In this document: positions 34,932-45,800 of the stretch, piece after piece
Numbering within the stretch: position 1 is the stretch's first letter
Layout: every line of letters begins with the position of its first letter
Assembly: GCA_020636375.1 (NCBI GenBank)
Contig: JACJXZ010000001.1
Span: forward strand, 558,001 to 622,000
Direction: 5' to 3'
Length of the DNA: 64,000 bases
Source of the DNA: Lewinellaceae bacterium
Lineage (GTDB): Bacteria; Bacteroidota; Bacteroidia; Chitinophagales; Saprospiraceae
Position numbers and translations under genes: made by a program
Notes under the pieces: model-generated
Told to the model about the DNA's origin: nothing
The model's input: the letters and a program-made list of their open reading frames with translations, nothing else
The model's database searches: none

Positions 34932-36095
34932 ATGCTTACCTCCAAAATAAAAAATCTGTTTCCTTTCGTCTTTGTGCTTATCCTGGTTAGCCTCGGCTGC
35001 AGGAACGAAAACCAACCCGAACAGTCCGAACAACCTATTGTGCTTGGGGCCATCTACAACCTGACCGGCAACCAGGCCGCTCTGGATATCCCATCCTCCC
35101 GGGGTGCCGTACTGGCCGTCGAACAGGCCAATGCCAGCGGCCAGGATGTATACCTCGCGCTCAAAGACGGGCAAACCGATGCTGATGTCCTGAAGGCAAA
35201 GACGCTGGAGATACTCGATGAACACCCATCCACTGCCGCCTTCCTGGGCTTGTCGGATACCGACCAGGTGCTGGCTGCCGCCGGCCCGGCTGCCGACAAC
35301 CAGCGGGTATTCCTGACTTCCGGGGCTACTTCCCCCCAGCTTCCCGCCCAGGTGCCAGACTATCTCTTCCTGGCCTGCTTTGGCGACAACGTACAGGCTG
35401 CCGCCGCCGCGGAATGGGCTTATGGTGAACTGGAAGCGCGCACGGTTTCGGTCGTCTATAATTCATCCGAAACGTATACCAACCTGTTGCAGGGCTATTT
35501 TATCAGCCGCTTCGAGCAACTGGGCGGCGAGGTGGTAGCTAAGCAGGCTTATCAGGAGGGCAACATGGCGCAAGCCATCCAGGGCATACAACCTGCCGAT
35601 TTCATCTTCTTCTCCGCTTTGCCCCAGGATGCTCTGGAAGGGGTGCAGATGATCCGCCAGGCCGGTTTTGACGTGCCCATCATCGGAGGCGACGCCTTCG
35701 ACGCGCCGGCTACCTGGCAGGGGCACAAAGAAGTGGAAGGCGTTTTCTTTACCACCCACGCCTACCTGGGCGCCGACAACCCCAACCCGCAGGTGCAGGC
35801 TTTCCGGCAAGCCTATATGCAGGCCTACGCAGGGGAAGAACCTAATGCTTTTGCAGCACTTGGTTACGATGCCGCCCGACTGCTGATCCGGGCAGCACAG
35901 GACGCCAAAAGCCAGGACCCGGAGGACGTGCGCCAGGCTTTGGCCTCCATCCGGGGTTTTGAAGGGGTAACCGGCACCATCAGCTACGGCCCGGATAGCC
36001 GAATCCCCCGGAAATCGGTGACCATCATGGAGATCAAGGACAGCAGGCAGGTATTTGCGGCGCAGTTGGCGCCGGAAGAGGTGCCGGTGCCCTGA
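34932..36095 (+). CDS. LivK-like periplasmic binding lipoprotein
   Basis: A 387-residue lipoprotein with lipobox VSLGC (Cys23) and a type I periplasmic-binding fold of the branched-chain amino-acid (Peripla_BP_6) family: PIVLGAIYNLTGNQAALDIPS, RGAVLAVEQANA, KTLEILDEHPSTAAFLGLSDTDQVLAAAG, RVFLTSGATSPQL, NAFAALGYDAARLLI. It would bind an amino acid, urea or aromatic compound. No ABC permease or ATPase genes adjoin it, so it is an orphan binding protein, possibly a sensor or scavenger. It follows the methyltransferase after 67 bases and might be cotranscribed. Confidence 0.9.
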   Translation: MLTSKIKNLFPFVFVLILVSLGCRNENQPEQSEQPIVLGAIYNLTGNQAALDIPSSRGAVLAVEQANASGQDVYLALKDGQTDADVLKAKTLEILDEHPSTAAFLGLSDTDQVLAAAGPAADNQRVFLTSGATSPQLPAQVPDYLFLACFGDNVQAAAAAEWAYGELEARTVSVVYNSSETYTNLLQGYFISRFEQLGGEVVAKQAYQEGNMAQAIQGIQPADFIFFSALPQDALEGVQMIRQAGFDVPIIGGDAFDAPATWQGHKEVEGVFFTTHAYLGADNPNPQVQAFRQAYMQAYAGEEPNAFAALGYDAARLLIRAAQDAKSQDPEDVRQALASIRGFEGVTGTISYGPDSRIPRKSVTIMEIKDSRQVFAAQLAPEEVPVP

Positions 36096-36212
36096 CATTT
36101 ACGTATCCTTCTGTCCAGACACTTATTACTATTTTTTCTTTAACAAGGTAAGTTTTGAAGCTTAAAGGATTCTCAAGAAGAACATAAATTTAACTCTTAA
36201 AACCAGTTTACC

Positions 36213-36737
36213 ATGACATACTCCGCAGGAACAAAAGAAATACTATATTGGGCCGCCCGGCCTTCACAATTAGTATATCTCAAGCAATACATCATTTATG
36301 GAGCGGGGGTTTTGCCTTGCCTACTGCTCATTCCATTCTACCCTATTTTTGCCATCATTGGCCTCTTGTTTCTTTCCTTTAAAACTTTCGTCAAATATTG
36401 GGAGGTGAAACAATCGCAATATTTTTTGTCGCATGAAAGATTAAGAATTGTAAAAGGCGGGCTTTGGGGAAGGAGAACATTCGATATTGAGAGATATAGG
36501 CTCATAGATGTCGAATTGCACGAACCATTTTTTCATCAAATATTTGGATTGGGAATCATAGAAATAAGAAATCTCCAATGGGACAAAGAAAAAGTCACAT
36601 TAAATGGAATTGAAAACCCGAGGGTGGTTAGAGAGATAATTCGCGGTGTCGCTACTAATTCAAGGAACATTGAAACCTATTTATGTTTAGACTTGTCAGA
36701 ATTGCATCATGCTGAACAGAGGAAACTTTTGAAATAG
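36213..36737 (+). CDS. Bacterial PH-domain membrane protein (YdbT/bPH_2 type)
   Basis: A 174-residue membrane protein: two adjacent hydrophobic helices (IIYGAGVLPCLLLIPFY and PIFAIIGLLFLSFKTF, about 27-58) followed by a bacterial PH domain (YFLSHERLRIVKGGLWGRRTFDIERYRLIDVEL ... LGIIEIRNLQWD), which has the ERLRI...G...IERYRLIDVEL pattern of the bPH_2 family. Codon use and GC content are visibly lower than in the neighbours, suggesting recent arrival or relaxed composition. Role unknown. Confidence 0.82.
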   Translation: MTYSAGTKEILYWAARPSQLVYLKQYIIYGAGVLPCLLLIPFYPIFAIIGLLFLSFKTFVKYWEVKQSQYFLSHERLRIVKGGLWGRRTFDIERYRLIDVELHEPFFHQIFGLGIIEIRNLQWDKEKVTLNGIENPRVVREIIRGVATNSRNIETYLCLDLSELHHAEQRKLLK

Positions 36738-36839
36738 AAATAATCGTCAGTCTAAAACTGGTTTTCGTGAGCAGGAAAGCTTATACTATTATTACTTTAA
36801 CCTGGAAAAATTTTAAGGAAGATAATTTCTTTAACCATC

Positions 36840-37277
36840 ATGGATGAATTCCTGAAAGCAGCCCTGGCAGAAGCCCGGGCCGGATACGAAGAAGGCGGCA
36901 TCCCCATCGGTTCCGTCCTCGTCCACAAGGGAAAAATCATCGGCCGGGGGCACAACCGGCGGGTGCAGAAAGGCAGCCCCATCCTCCACGGCGAGATGGA
37001 CGCTCTGGAGAACGCCGGCCGCCTGCCCGCCACAGTCTACCGGGAGTGCGTACTGTACACGACCCTCTCTCCCTGCCCCATGTGTACGGGCGCCATCCTG
37101 CTCTACGAAATCCCCAGGGTGGTCATCGGCGAGAACCGTACGTTTATGGGGGAAGAAGAACTGCTGGCCGCCCGGGGAGTGGAGGTCGTGGTGGTGGATA
37201 GCGCGGAGTGTTATGGCCTGATGGAACGGTTTATCCGGGAGCAGCCGGGGTTGTGGGAGGAGGATATTGGGGTGTGA
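36840..37277 (+). CDS. Cytosine deaminase, yeast Fcy1-like
   Basis: A 145-residue zinc-dependent deaminase. The zinc/catalytic motif HGEMDALENAGR places His50 and Glu52, and SPCPMCTGA gives Cys79 and Cys82, the same spacing as yeast cytosine deaminase (His62, Glu64, Cys91, Cys94). Beyond the motifs, GHNRRVQKGSPILHGE, TTLSPCPMCTGAILLYEIPR, VIGEN and a C-terminus ending in WEEDIG resemble Fcy1 strongly, whereas tRNA adenosine deaminase TadA has a different C-terminal region. It would convert cytosine to uracil in pyrimidine salvage. Expected to be a homodimer. No nucleobase transporter is adjacent. The Fcy1 assignment rests on remembered sequence, so it is inference of moderate-high strength. 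Confidence 0.85.
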   Translation: MDEFLKAALAEARAGYEEGGIPIGSVLVHKGKIIGRGHNRRVQKGSPILHGEMDALENAGRLPATVYRECVLYTTLSPCPMCTGAILLYEIPRVVIGENRTFMGEEELLAARGVEVVVVDSAECYGLMERFIREQPGLWEEDIGV

Positions 37278-37323
37278 AGAAGTGCTGCGCAAATCAGAAA
37301 AGCTTATAGTCAAAAGAAAACGC

Positions 37324-37974
37324 TCAGGTTGCCCGCCTTCGTCCCCGCATCACCATTAAAAAATAATCGAAAACCTTCCCTTCCTTCAGCCGCACTGCCC
37401 GTTCCAACTCCAGCCCTCTCTTCACCAGCATCTGCTGATACTCTTCCAGGCTATGCTGGTGCGGGTGCAGCACGTCCCCCGGCACCCACTGGAACAGCTT
37501 TTTCAGGACAGCATGTTTATGGACATCCACCGATAGCAGCAACCGGGCGCCGGGCTTCAGTGCCCCGGCCAGCAGGTCCAGCGATTGGTTCAGGTTTGCT
37601 ACATGGTTGATGGCATTCAGGCAGAAGATGGCGTCGTAGGGTTCCGGAGGGTCAAACGCCTCCAGCGGCTGGGGGAAAAACCGGACGTGCGGGTAACGAG
37701 ATGGGTCGAAATGAGGCAAATCAGCCTGATAAGCGCCGAGCAGCGGGTCGACCGCATGCACCTCCTGCGCTTCCAGGATGAGGAAGATGCCTGCCGGCCC
37801 GCAGCCGGCATCCAGTACCCGGGCACCGGCATCCGGTTCATACTGGGCTTCCCGCAGCACCCGCCGCCAGTAGCTGGCTTTCCGGGCCAGGTACGCTTCC
37901 GGCGATTTGTTGCGAAGGTAAGCCCGCCACCAGCGGATTTCCGCCGCCTGGGCTGCTTTCCAGCGTAGGTTCAT
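37324..37974 (-). CDS. Class I SAM-dependent methyltransferase
   Basis: A 216-residue methyltransferase with a helical N-terminus (EIRWWRAYLRNKSPEAYLARKASYW), motif I RVLDAGCGPAGIFL (about 52-65), acidic strand-2 end VHAVDPLLGAYQ (about 72-83), YDAIFCLNAINHVANL (motif II) and LKPGARLLLSVDVHKH. It resembles the UbiE/COQ5-like branch. Substrate not predictable. It is convergent with the cytosine deaminase, 46 bases apart, and starts before a large block of intergenic repeats. Confidence 0.88.
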   Translation of the reverse strand: MNLRWKAAQAAEIRWWRAYLRNKSPEAYLARKASYWRRVLREAQYEPDAGARVLDAGCGPAGIFLILEAQEVHAVDPLLGAYQADLPHFDPSRYPHVRFFPQPLEAFDPPEPYDAIFCLNAINHVANLNQSLDLLAGALKPGARLLLSVDVHKHAVLKKLFQWVPGDVLHPHQHSLEEYQQMLVKRGLELERAVRLKEGKVFDYFLMVMRGRRRAT

Positions 37975-38051
37975 GCTTGCTTTTTTCTTATATGGTAAAG
38001 GCGAACCCCGCAGTTCTCGTTTTAGAATGCCACTAAACCACTAAGTAATCC

Positions 38052-38333
38052 TTAAAAAATAACTTCACGGTCCGTAGTTGTAGTGAAGTGAATCAGCCAT
38101 GTAGGATTCTCGCAGGGTTGGGCTGATAAACGAGCTGCAACTAAGGGATTGCGCAACAATAAATTACCCATTTATACTCGTTCTTTTGCGCGCTGGCGGC
38201 GTTGCCAAGCCTCGCCGTAGCTCTGCTATGCCTGCGTTTGGCGCCTTGCCAGCACACAAAATAACTTCGTCTATTCTGTGTAACTTATTATTGCGCAATC
38301 CCTAAGGGCCTCAACAGTGAAGTTATTTTTTAA
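38052..38333. repeat. Outer inverted repeat around family-2 relative
   Basis: A 17-base exact inverted pair (38052-38068, ttaaaaaataacttcac; 38317-38333) encloses the inner element at 38143-38304. The aataacttc segment also occurs just inside the termini of the family-2 elements at 18296 and 54956, suggesting a related or nested structure. The whole 37975-38690 stretch contains no gene. Confidence 0.7.
38143..38304. mobile_element. Palindromic element, diverged relative of family 2
   Basis: Inverted termini of about 20 bases (left aagggattgcgcaacaataa, right its near complement) frame a 162-base palindromic body with the central pair cgtagc/gctatg flanked by gcc-rich arms (ggcgttgcc ... ggcgccttgcc). 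The length and central tagc-N3-gcta core agree with the elements at 18296-18460 and 54956-55119, but the ends differ. Non-coding. Confidence 0.7.
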
Positions 38334-38343
38334 TCACTACTAA

Positions 38344-38382
38344 GGCACGAAATCCCACAAAATTTAGTGCGGATTTCGTGCC
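38344..38382. repeat. Hairpin related to the 242-300 palindrome
   Basis: Perfect 12-base arms ggcacgaaatcc / ggatttcgtgcc surround cacaaaatttagtgc, whose core resembles the palindromes at 257-330. A second stem (cctgcctgc with gcaggcagg) follows at about 38381-38416. Confidence 0.75.
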
Positions 38383-38690
38383 TGCCTGCCCGTGAGGCCA
38401 CGGCCGAGCAGGCAGGTTTTTGTGCTTTTGTGGCTGAATTTCAGGCATCATTTTGCCAAAGCGAGAATCGCTGAGGCGAGCCTCATACGATAAAGATAGT
38501 AAAGGATGTATCGCCACGAAAGTTCAAAAGCACAAAACCGCAGGAAAAGGATAAACGATTTTGAAAAAAGGCATCCTGATGGGACAAAATCCGAAGATAA
38601 AAAATATCGTTACAATGATTTCCCGTACTTATTGGGTATTTTTGAACCACAACCGGGGTGGGTTGTTCCATTAACTAACAATTTGAAACC

Positions 38691-39734
38691 ATGCTATTCG
38701 CCGTCGGCACCCGAGTCCGGTTCCTGCATTCCAGGGATGAAGGCGTTGTCACTGCCCTGCTCGACAACGACATGGTCAACGTATTGCTCGACGACAGCGA
38801 CTTTGAAATCCCCGCTTTTATCGACGACCTGGCCCGGGCGGAAGATTTTCAGGACGCCAGCCCCTCGGTCAAGGCCAGGATCGTGCCCGGAAAACAGCAA
38901 CGCAAGGAAGAAATGCCAGAACGCCCTCCGGTGGAAACACAATATACCATCCTGAAGAGCTTCGGCATCCAGATAGCTTTCGACCCGGTGCCCGACGGGC
39001 GCGGCTATGCCGTAAAGTACCGGGTTATCTTAATCAACGACACCCGGTTTGACACCATCATCGGACTGGAGCTTTTCCTCAACGGCCGCGTCAGCCTGCG
39101 CTATAACGGCAAACTCGGCCGGGCCTCCATCCAACCTATCGGCGAATTGTTCTTCGACCAGCTCAACGACAATCCAATAATAGAGGCCGACTGCTGGCGC
39201 ATCACTACACAAGGCACCGGCAGCAAAATGCACAAGGCACTGCGCCTGAAGCCCAAACAATTCTTCAACCGCGTGAAAACCGCACCCCTGCTCAACAAAA
39301 GGGTGCACCTCTTCCGCCTGTTCGAAAACCTGAAAGGCAGCATCGAACCCAAAGAAGAAGACCTCCAGTCCTATACCCGCCGCAATATCCACCCCAACCA
39401 GCAATGGCTCGACGTCCGAGAACGCATGCCCCATGAAGTGGTCGAACTGGCCGAGTTCATCCCGGAACTCGACCTCCATATCGACAAGCTGGCACCCAAC
39501 CACAAAAAGATGAGCAAAGCAGAAATCCTCCGCACCCAACTCTCTCACTTCGAAGCCTATATCGACAAGGCCGTGCGCCTGGGCGTGGAGCGCGTGTTCA
39601 TCATCCACGGCGTCGGCAAAGGCCGCTTGCGGGACGCCATCGCCAGCCGCCTGCTCCAAATGCCGGAAGTGCAGACGTTCCGGAACGAGTATCACCCCCG
39701 GTATGGCTACGGGGCAACGGAGGTGGTTTTTTGA
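38691..39734 (+). CDS. DUF2027 and Smr-domain protein
   Basis: A 347-residue cytosolic protein. The N-terminal portion (1-60) is a small beta-barrel (VGTRVRFLHSRDEGVVTALLDNDMVNVLLDD); the middle is the DUF2027 region (about 90-220); residues about 265-347 form the Smr domain of the MutS2 family with LDLHIDKLAPNH and the glycine-rich RVFIIHGVGKGRLRDAIASRL. Smr domains bind or nick branched DNA or act on mRNA; the LDxH and HGxGxGxLR-type motifs are present here. The role of the family in Bacteroidota is not settled. It converges with the giant surface protein across a hairpin. Confidence 0.88.
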   Translation: MLFAVGTRVRFLHSRDEGVVTALLDNDMVNVLLDDSDFEIPAFIDDLARAEDFQDASPSVKARIVPGKQQRKEEMPERPPVETQYTILKSFGIQIAFDPVPDGRGYAVKYRVILINDTRFDTIIGLELFLNGRVSLRYNGKLGRASIQPIGELFFDQLNDNPIIEADCWRITTQGTGSKMHKALRLKPKQFFNRVKTAPLLNKRVHLFRLFENLKGSIEPKEEDLQSYTRRNIHPNQQWLDVRERMPHEVVELAEFIPELDLHIDKLAPNHKKMSKAEILRTQLSHFEAYIDKAVRLGVERVFIIHGVGKGRLRDAIASRLLQMPEVQTFRNEYHPRYGYGATEVVF

Positions 39735-39753
39735 ACGTGTATGTAAAGGCTGC

Positions 39754-39782
39754 GGCTGGGCGATCAAGATGATCGCCCAGCC
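39754..39782. terminator. Bidirectional hairpin terminator
   Basis: A perfect 13-base stem (ggctgggcgatca) with loop aga, 20 bases after the Smr gene. It is followed by ctcctaaaaattt, giving an A/T-rich run. The gatcaagatgatcgc segment recurs at about 39827-39842, before the 3' end of the giant gene, so each convergent gene may use its own copy. Confidence 0.7.
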
Positions 39783-39855
39783 GAACGCGCTCCTAAAAAT
39801 TTAAAGCCGTTTCATATTGCCTTGGGATCAAGATGATCGCGCCACGAGCGCCCCC

Positions 39856-42800
39856 CTACCTCATCAGCACCACATCCCCCTTGAACACCTGTACCACTCC
39901 ATCCACAAATTCCACCTCGGCAAACCAGGCGAAGACGGCGCTGTTGTACAATTCCCCCCGGAAGGTGCCATCCCAGCCGTAATCCGGGTTGTTGGGCGGG
40001 AAATTATACACCTCAAAGACCGATTCTCCCCAACGGTTGAAGACCAGGAAAGATCGGATGTTCGTGATCTCCGTGCCGCCGAAGGGGTAAAACTTGTCGT
40101 TCCTGCCGTCTTCATTCGGTGAAAACACATTGGGGACATAAAGATTATGTCGTTTGTTCAGGAGGATGAACATCTGGTCGGTAGCGACACAGCCGTTCTC
40201 GTCAACCACTTCAATAAAATAGGAACCGGAAGTAGTAGGCAGTACAGTAGGCCGCAGGCAGCCATCACAGGAGAGGCTGTCGGCAGCGTTCCAGTTCACG
40301 CTTGCGATCTCATCTTCCCCGATACTGACGATCGGATCCAGGGTCACCTCTTCGCCCAATCCCACGGGCTGGTCATCCCCCAGGTTGACGGTCAGGTCGT
40401 TGCCGTCTTCCAGGACGGCCTCCAGTACCAGCTCGCAGCCGATAGCGTCCTGGACGAGAATGGTGTAGTTGCCCGCCGTCAGGTTGAAGAAAGCGGACTG
40501 GCTGCTCAGAGGCTGCCCGTCGAAGCTGTACATGTAGGGCGGCGTTCCACCCACCACTCCACTGATGATCATGCTGCCATCGGAGTCGCCAAAGCAGGTG
40601 GGGCGGTCCAGCGCCAGGTTGATACCGGAGGGGGCGGCGGCATTCTGGCTGACCTCTACGGCGTCCGTATTGGTACACCCGTTTTCCGTATCTGTCACGA
40701 TGATGAAATAAGTACCTGGCGCCGTGGCCGTATGCTCCAGCCCGGAGCCAACGATATTGCCCGGCTGCCCGAAGGCCCACTGCTGAGTAAACCGGCTGCC
40801 GGCGGAAGATCCCGAACCGTCCAGCGGTGCCGACGGATGGAGGCAATCGATCTGCTGCCCCGGGCCGGCTTCGGCGAAGGGGACGTCGACGTCCTGAGTG
40901 ACCACCACCACGTCGGTGCTGGCGCAGCCGTTGGAATTGTCAACCACGGTCAGCGTGTAAGTCCCCGGCTCATCCACTATGGGAGCCAGGGTGTTCCCGC
41001 CGCTGAGGATCCTGCCATCAGCGGTCGACCAGTTGTAACCGATGGACGTGCCCTGCTGCGACCCGCCGCCGTCAAGGCTGGCGGAAGTCACATCGCAGTC
41101 CAGGTGCCGGGGCTGGCCGGCTTCGGCAACCGGATACTGGTAATTTTCTTCCACCTCCACGCTGGCTACGGCTTCGCAGCCGTTAGCCGTGTTGGATACC
41201 TGGAGGAAGTAGGTGCCGGCAGACGTGGCCGGAAGCGTCAGGCCCTGGTTGCTCAACGGGTTCATGCTGGCGTCAAACCACTGGTAGGCAAAGGCTGGCC
41301 CTGTCGATGAATTGCCGCCGTCGACCACCACGGTGCTGGTGATGCAGTCCAGGACATCCAACGCTTCCAGGGCTGCCACCGGGTTATCGGTATCGTTGGC
41401 CACCTCCACCACCGAGGGTTCCGACGTACAGCCCAGGGAGGTGTTGACCGTCGTCAGCGTATACTGGCCGGGGACGCTCACTACCGGAAACTGATCGCCG
41501 GCATTAGAGGCGTCGATGCCCGGCCCGGCCCATTGATAGATAATATTGCCGCCCTGGCTGGAGCCGCTCCCGCCCAGCGTCACCTCGCCCTCGTAGCAGT
41601 TGATGACCTGGGCCTCCCCGGCGTCGGCCAACGGCTGGGGTATCTGGGTGGTCGATACCGCCTGCTGGCTGCTGCAGCCAAAACTATTGGTAACCGTAAG
41701 CCCGTAGTTGCCCGGAGATTGTACCGTGATGGCCGGCACCTGAGCACCGGTCGACCAGAGGTAGGCGGCAAAATTGGCGGGGGCGGACAATTCGGTGGCG
41801 TCTCCCTGGCAGAAGCTCAGCTGGCCGGAAATCTGAAAGACGGGAAGAGGGTTCTCCTGCACGTCGACGCCGGCTGTTTCCACACAGCCGTTCCCATCGG
41901 TAATGGTGACGGTGTAGGCCCCCGGCTGGGCAACCGTTATTTCGGGTTCGAAAGCGCCGGTCGACCAGTCGTAATCCACAAAGTTGCCGCCGGTGACCTG
42001 CAGGCTGGTGGAAGCGCCCTGGCAATATTCCAGCGATCCTTCGATCAGGGGCTGGGGCGCCGGAAATTCGCTGACCGTCACTTCGGTATCCCCTACGCAG
42101 CCGGAAGCATCCGCTACCGTCACCGAATACGTGCCGGGAGTGCTGACCTGCAACAACTGTCCGGTGGAATTGTCGGACCATTGGTAATCCTGGAACCCCT
42201 CCCCGGCGTCCAGCGTGGTGGACGTACCCGGGCAAAAAGCAACCGGCCCGGAAATGACCGGGTTCAGCTCAATGTCTTCCACGACCTGCACCTCGTCGCT
42301 GCCGACGCAGCCGTTGGCGTCCGTGACGGTCAGGCCGTACAGCCCTTCCTGGCCGACCTGAAGCGTTGGCGCTGCGCTGCCGTCCGACCACTCGTAGGCC
42401 GTGTACTGCCCGCCCGCATTGAGGGTGGTGAAGCCGCCGATACAATAGCTTGTAGAGCCGCCGATATTGACCTGCGGCAGCGGGTTCTGGGTTACCGAAA
42501 AGCTGTTGCTGGTGATGCAGCCATTGGCGTCGGTGACCGTCAGCCGGTAGATGCCCCCGGTGCTGACGGTCAGGGTTGGCTGATTCCCCCCTGCCGACCA
42601 GTTGTAGGCGGCGAAGCCGCCATTGGCCTGCAAGGTTGCCGTCTCCCCGGCACAAAAAGCATTGTCGCCGGTAATCACCGGCTGGCTGACGGCATAGGCT
42701 TCGACGTCAACGGCGGATTCCGTCTGACAGCCGTTGGCGTCCGTGACGGTCAGGCCATAGGTGCCGTTGTCGGACACCGTGACCTGATTGCTCACTGCGC

Positions 42801-45800
42801 CGGTCGACCACAAATAAGTAGCAAACCCGCTCTCGCCGCTTAGCGTGGTATTGCCTTCCGGACAGTAGTTGAGGTTGCCGAGGATATCCGGGGGCGCCGT
42901 TTCAAAATAGGCGACCTCCACGGAGGCACTGCCGAAGCAGCCGAAGTTGTCCGTAACGGTCAGGCCGTACACACCGGGTTGGGCCACCGTAGTGAAAGCA
43001 GTAGTACTGTTGTCGGACCACTGGTAAGCAGCCCAGCTGTTGCCGGTGCTCAGCTCAGTGTCGCCTTCCGGGCAAAACAGCAGCTCCCCGCTGATTACTG
43101 GCGCGGGCGTAGGGATCTCCTCCACCTCCATTGAGCCGCTTCCCTGACAGCCGTTGGCATCTGTGACTGTAACGGTATATACCCCGGGCTGGCTGGCCGT
43201 GAGCTGAGGCGTAGTGACATTGCCTGTCCACACATAAGCCGAATATCCGCTGCCGGCATCCAAAGTAGTGGCGCCGCCTTCACAGAAGAAATCCACGCCA
43301 GTGACCACGGGTTCTGGAAGAGCAAGTTCGGCAACTTCCACGCTCGCCGTGCCTTCGCATCCATTTTCATCGACAACCAATACGCTGACCGTCCCCGGCG
43401 CCGATACTGTAGTTGTAGGGCCGGAACTGCCATTGGACCAGGCATAGCTCTGATATCCGGCTTCCGCCTCCAGGGTGGTAGAGGAACCGGCACAGAATTG
43501 CATCTCTCCGGAAACGGAAGGCTGCAATTCGGGAATCTCCGTAACCGCCACAGAAACATTATTCGAACAGCCGTTGTCATCCGTGACCGTCAGGGTGTAA
43601 TTGCCCGCCTGGTTGACGCTGATCGAAGCCTGGGCGCTGCCGGTCGACCAGGCATAGCCTGCGAAACCACCATCGCCGCTCAGGGTGGTGGCGCCATCGG
43701 TACAAAACTGGAGCAGGCCGTTGATATTGGCTTCCGGCAGCGGATTTTCCTGAACAGCAACCGTTTGCTGGCTGGAACAGCCGTTGTTGTCTGTGACGGT
43801 GACCGACACCTGCCCGGGCACCGATACCGTGGCAGAAGCGTTTGTCGAACCGGTGCTCCACAAATAGGCGCTGTAGCCTGCGGGCGCCGATAAGTTCGTA
43901 GAAGCGCCGGCACAATATTCCTGCTCCCCGGAGACTGCGAAAACAGGCAGCGGGTTTTCCACCGCCACAAAGCTGCCCGCGCCCGTACAACCGTTGCCGT
44001 CGGTCACGGTGTAAGCATAGGTTCCGGGGGCTGTGACATTGATCGTTCCGGAGGCGCTGCCGTCTTCCCAGAGGTATTCATCAAAACCGGCGGGTGCCGC
44101 CAGGGATGCCGAACCGCCCTGGCAATATTCTATTTCCACGCCAGTGGGAGGCGCGGGAGCGGTGAATTCTGCTATTTCGATACTGGCTATACCTTCACAG
44201 CCATTGGCGTCCGTAACGGTCAGCCCGTAGCTGCCCGCGCCGGGTACTGTTGTAGAATCCTGGGTATCGCCGGTCGACCAGGCGTAGCTCTGATACTGGC
44301 CGTCGGCCGAAAGGGCCGTCCCCGTTCCCGGGCACAGGCTCGCCGGGCCGATAATGGCTGGGGCCGGGTTGTTGTTCTCCACGACCTCCACCATGGCGGT
44401 GCCCGTGCAACCGGAAGCATCGGTGACGGTAAGCTCGTAAGTGCCGGGGGCGGACACCGTTATTTCCGGAGTGTCCTGCCCACCGGGCCAGGCGTATCCG
44501 CTGAAGCCGGGCGTGGCGCTCAGGTTGGTGGAACTGCCCTCGCAGTATTCCAGAATACCCGTGATTTCGGGCTGCGGCTCGGGCACGGCCGCTATGTCGG
44601 TGCTGACGCTGCCCTGGCACCCATTGGCGTCGGTGACAGTCAGGGTGTACGTTCCGGCAACGTTGACGGTGGTGGATTGCATGGCGGCGTTATTCGACCA
44701 GGCGTAAGCCGCAAAACCCGGCGGCCCCTGGATGCTGGCGCTCTCCCCCGGGCAGAATTCGTCGTCTCCGGAAATGACGGGTTCCGGCAAGGGATTGGCC
44801 GTGACGTCCACGCTGTTCTGCCCGGGGCAGCCCAGGCTGGAGACTACCGTAACGGTGTAGGTGCCGGGCTGGCTCACCGTCAGGTCGGCGTTGGTGCTGC
44901 CATCCGGCCAGACATAGGAAACGAAGCCGGGTTCGGCAGACAAGACGGTGGAACTGCCCTCACAGAAAGCGAGGTCCCCGATGATCGTAGGTTCGGGCGG
45001 GGCAGGCTGGGCCACCAGGAAGTCATCCGTCCCGGCACAGCCGAACTGGTTGGTGACGGTCACGCTGTAGGTCCCCGGCGCATTGACATTCAGCGTTTGC
45101 CCGCTGCTGCCGTTGTTGTCGGACCACTGGTAACTGGCAAATCCGGCACCGGCATTCAGCGTGCCGGCACTGTCCACACAAATCTCTGCCGGGCCGGTAA
45201 TGACTGGTGCCGGCTCCGGGTTTTCGGTTACTTCAACGGAAGCTTCGCCGACACAACCCTGGGCGTCGGTTACCGTCACGGTATAGGTACCCCCAAGATT
45301 GGCATCGATCACCGGGCCGGTGTCGTTGTTCGACCACGCGTAGGAAGCAAAGCCGCCGGTAGCGAACAGCTGGGTCGATTCGCCGGGGCAAATGGTGGTT
45401 TCCCCATTGATGGCCGGCGCAGGCCCGGGAGCGGCAACCACCTCCACCGATGTCGAGCCGGTACAGCCCTGGTTGTTGGTAACCGTTACCGAATAGGTGC
45501 CGGGAGAATTCACAGTAATGATGGAATTGCTGCTCGTAGTCGACCATTGATAGCTTTGATAAATGACTCCGGCGTCCAGCGTGGTGGAATTCCCGGGGCA
45601 AATGGAGAGGTTGCCGGTGATGGTTGGCTCGGGTGCCGGTACCGGGTTGACGATAATGGAGCCTGTTCCGGAACAGCCGGCAGCATTGGTCACAGACACG
45701 GAATACTGGCCGGGCTGGGTGACGGCATATTGCTGGGTGGGTGGCCCGCCATTCAGCCAGGTGTAGGACGTATAGCCGGGGCCGGCGTCAATCACGGCGG

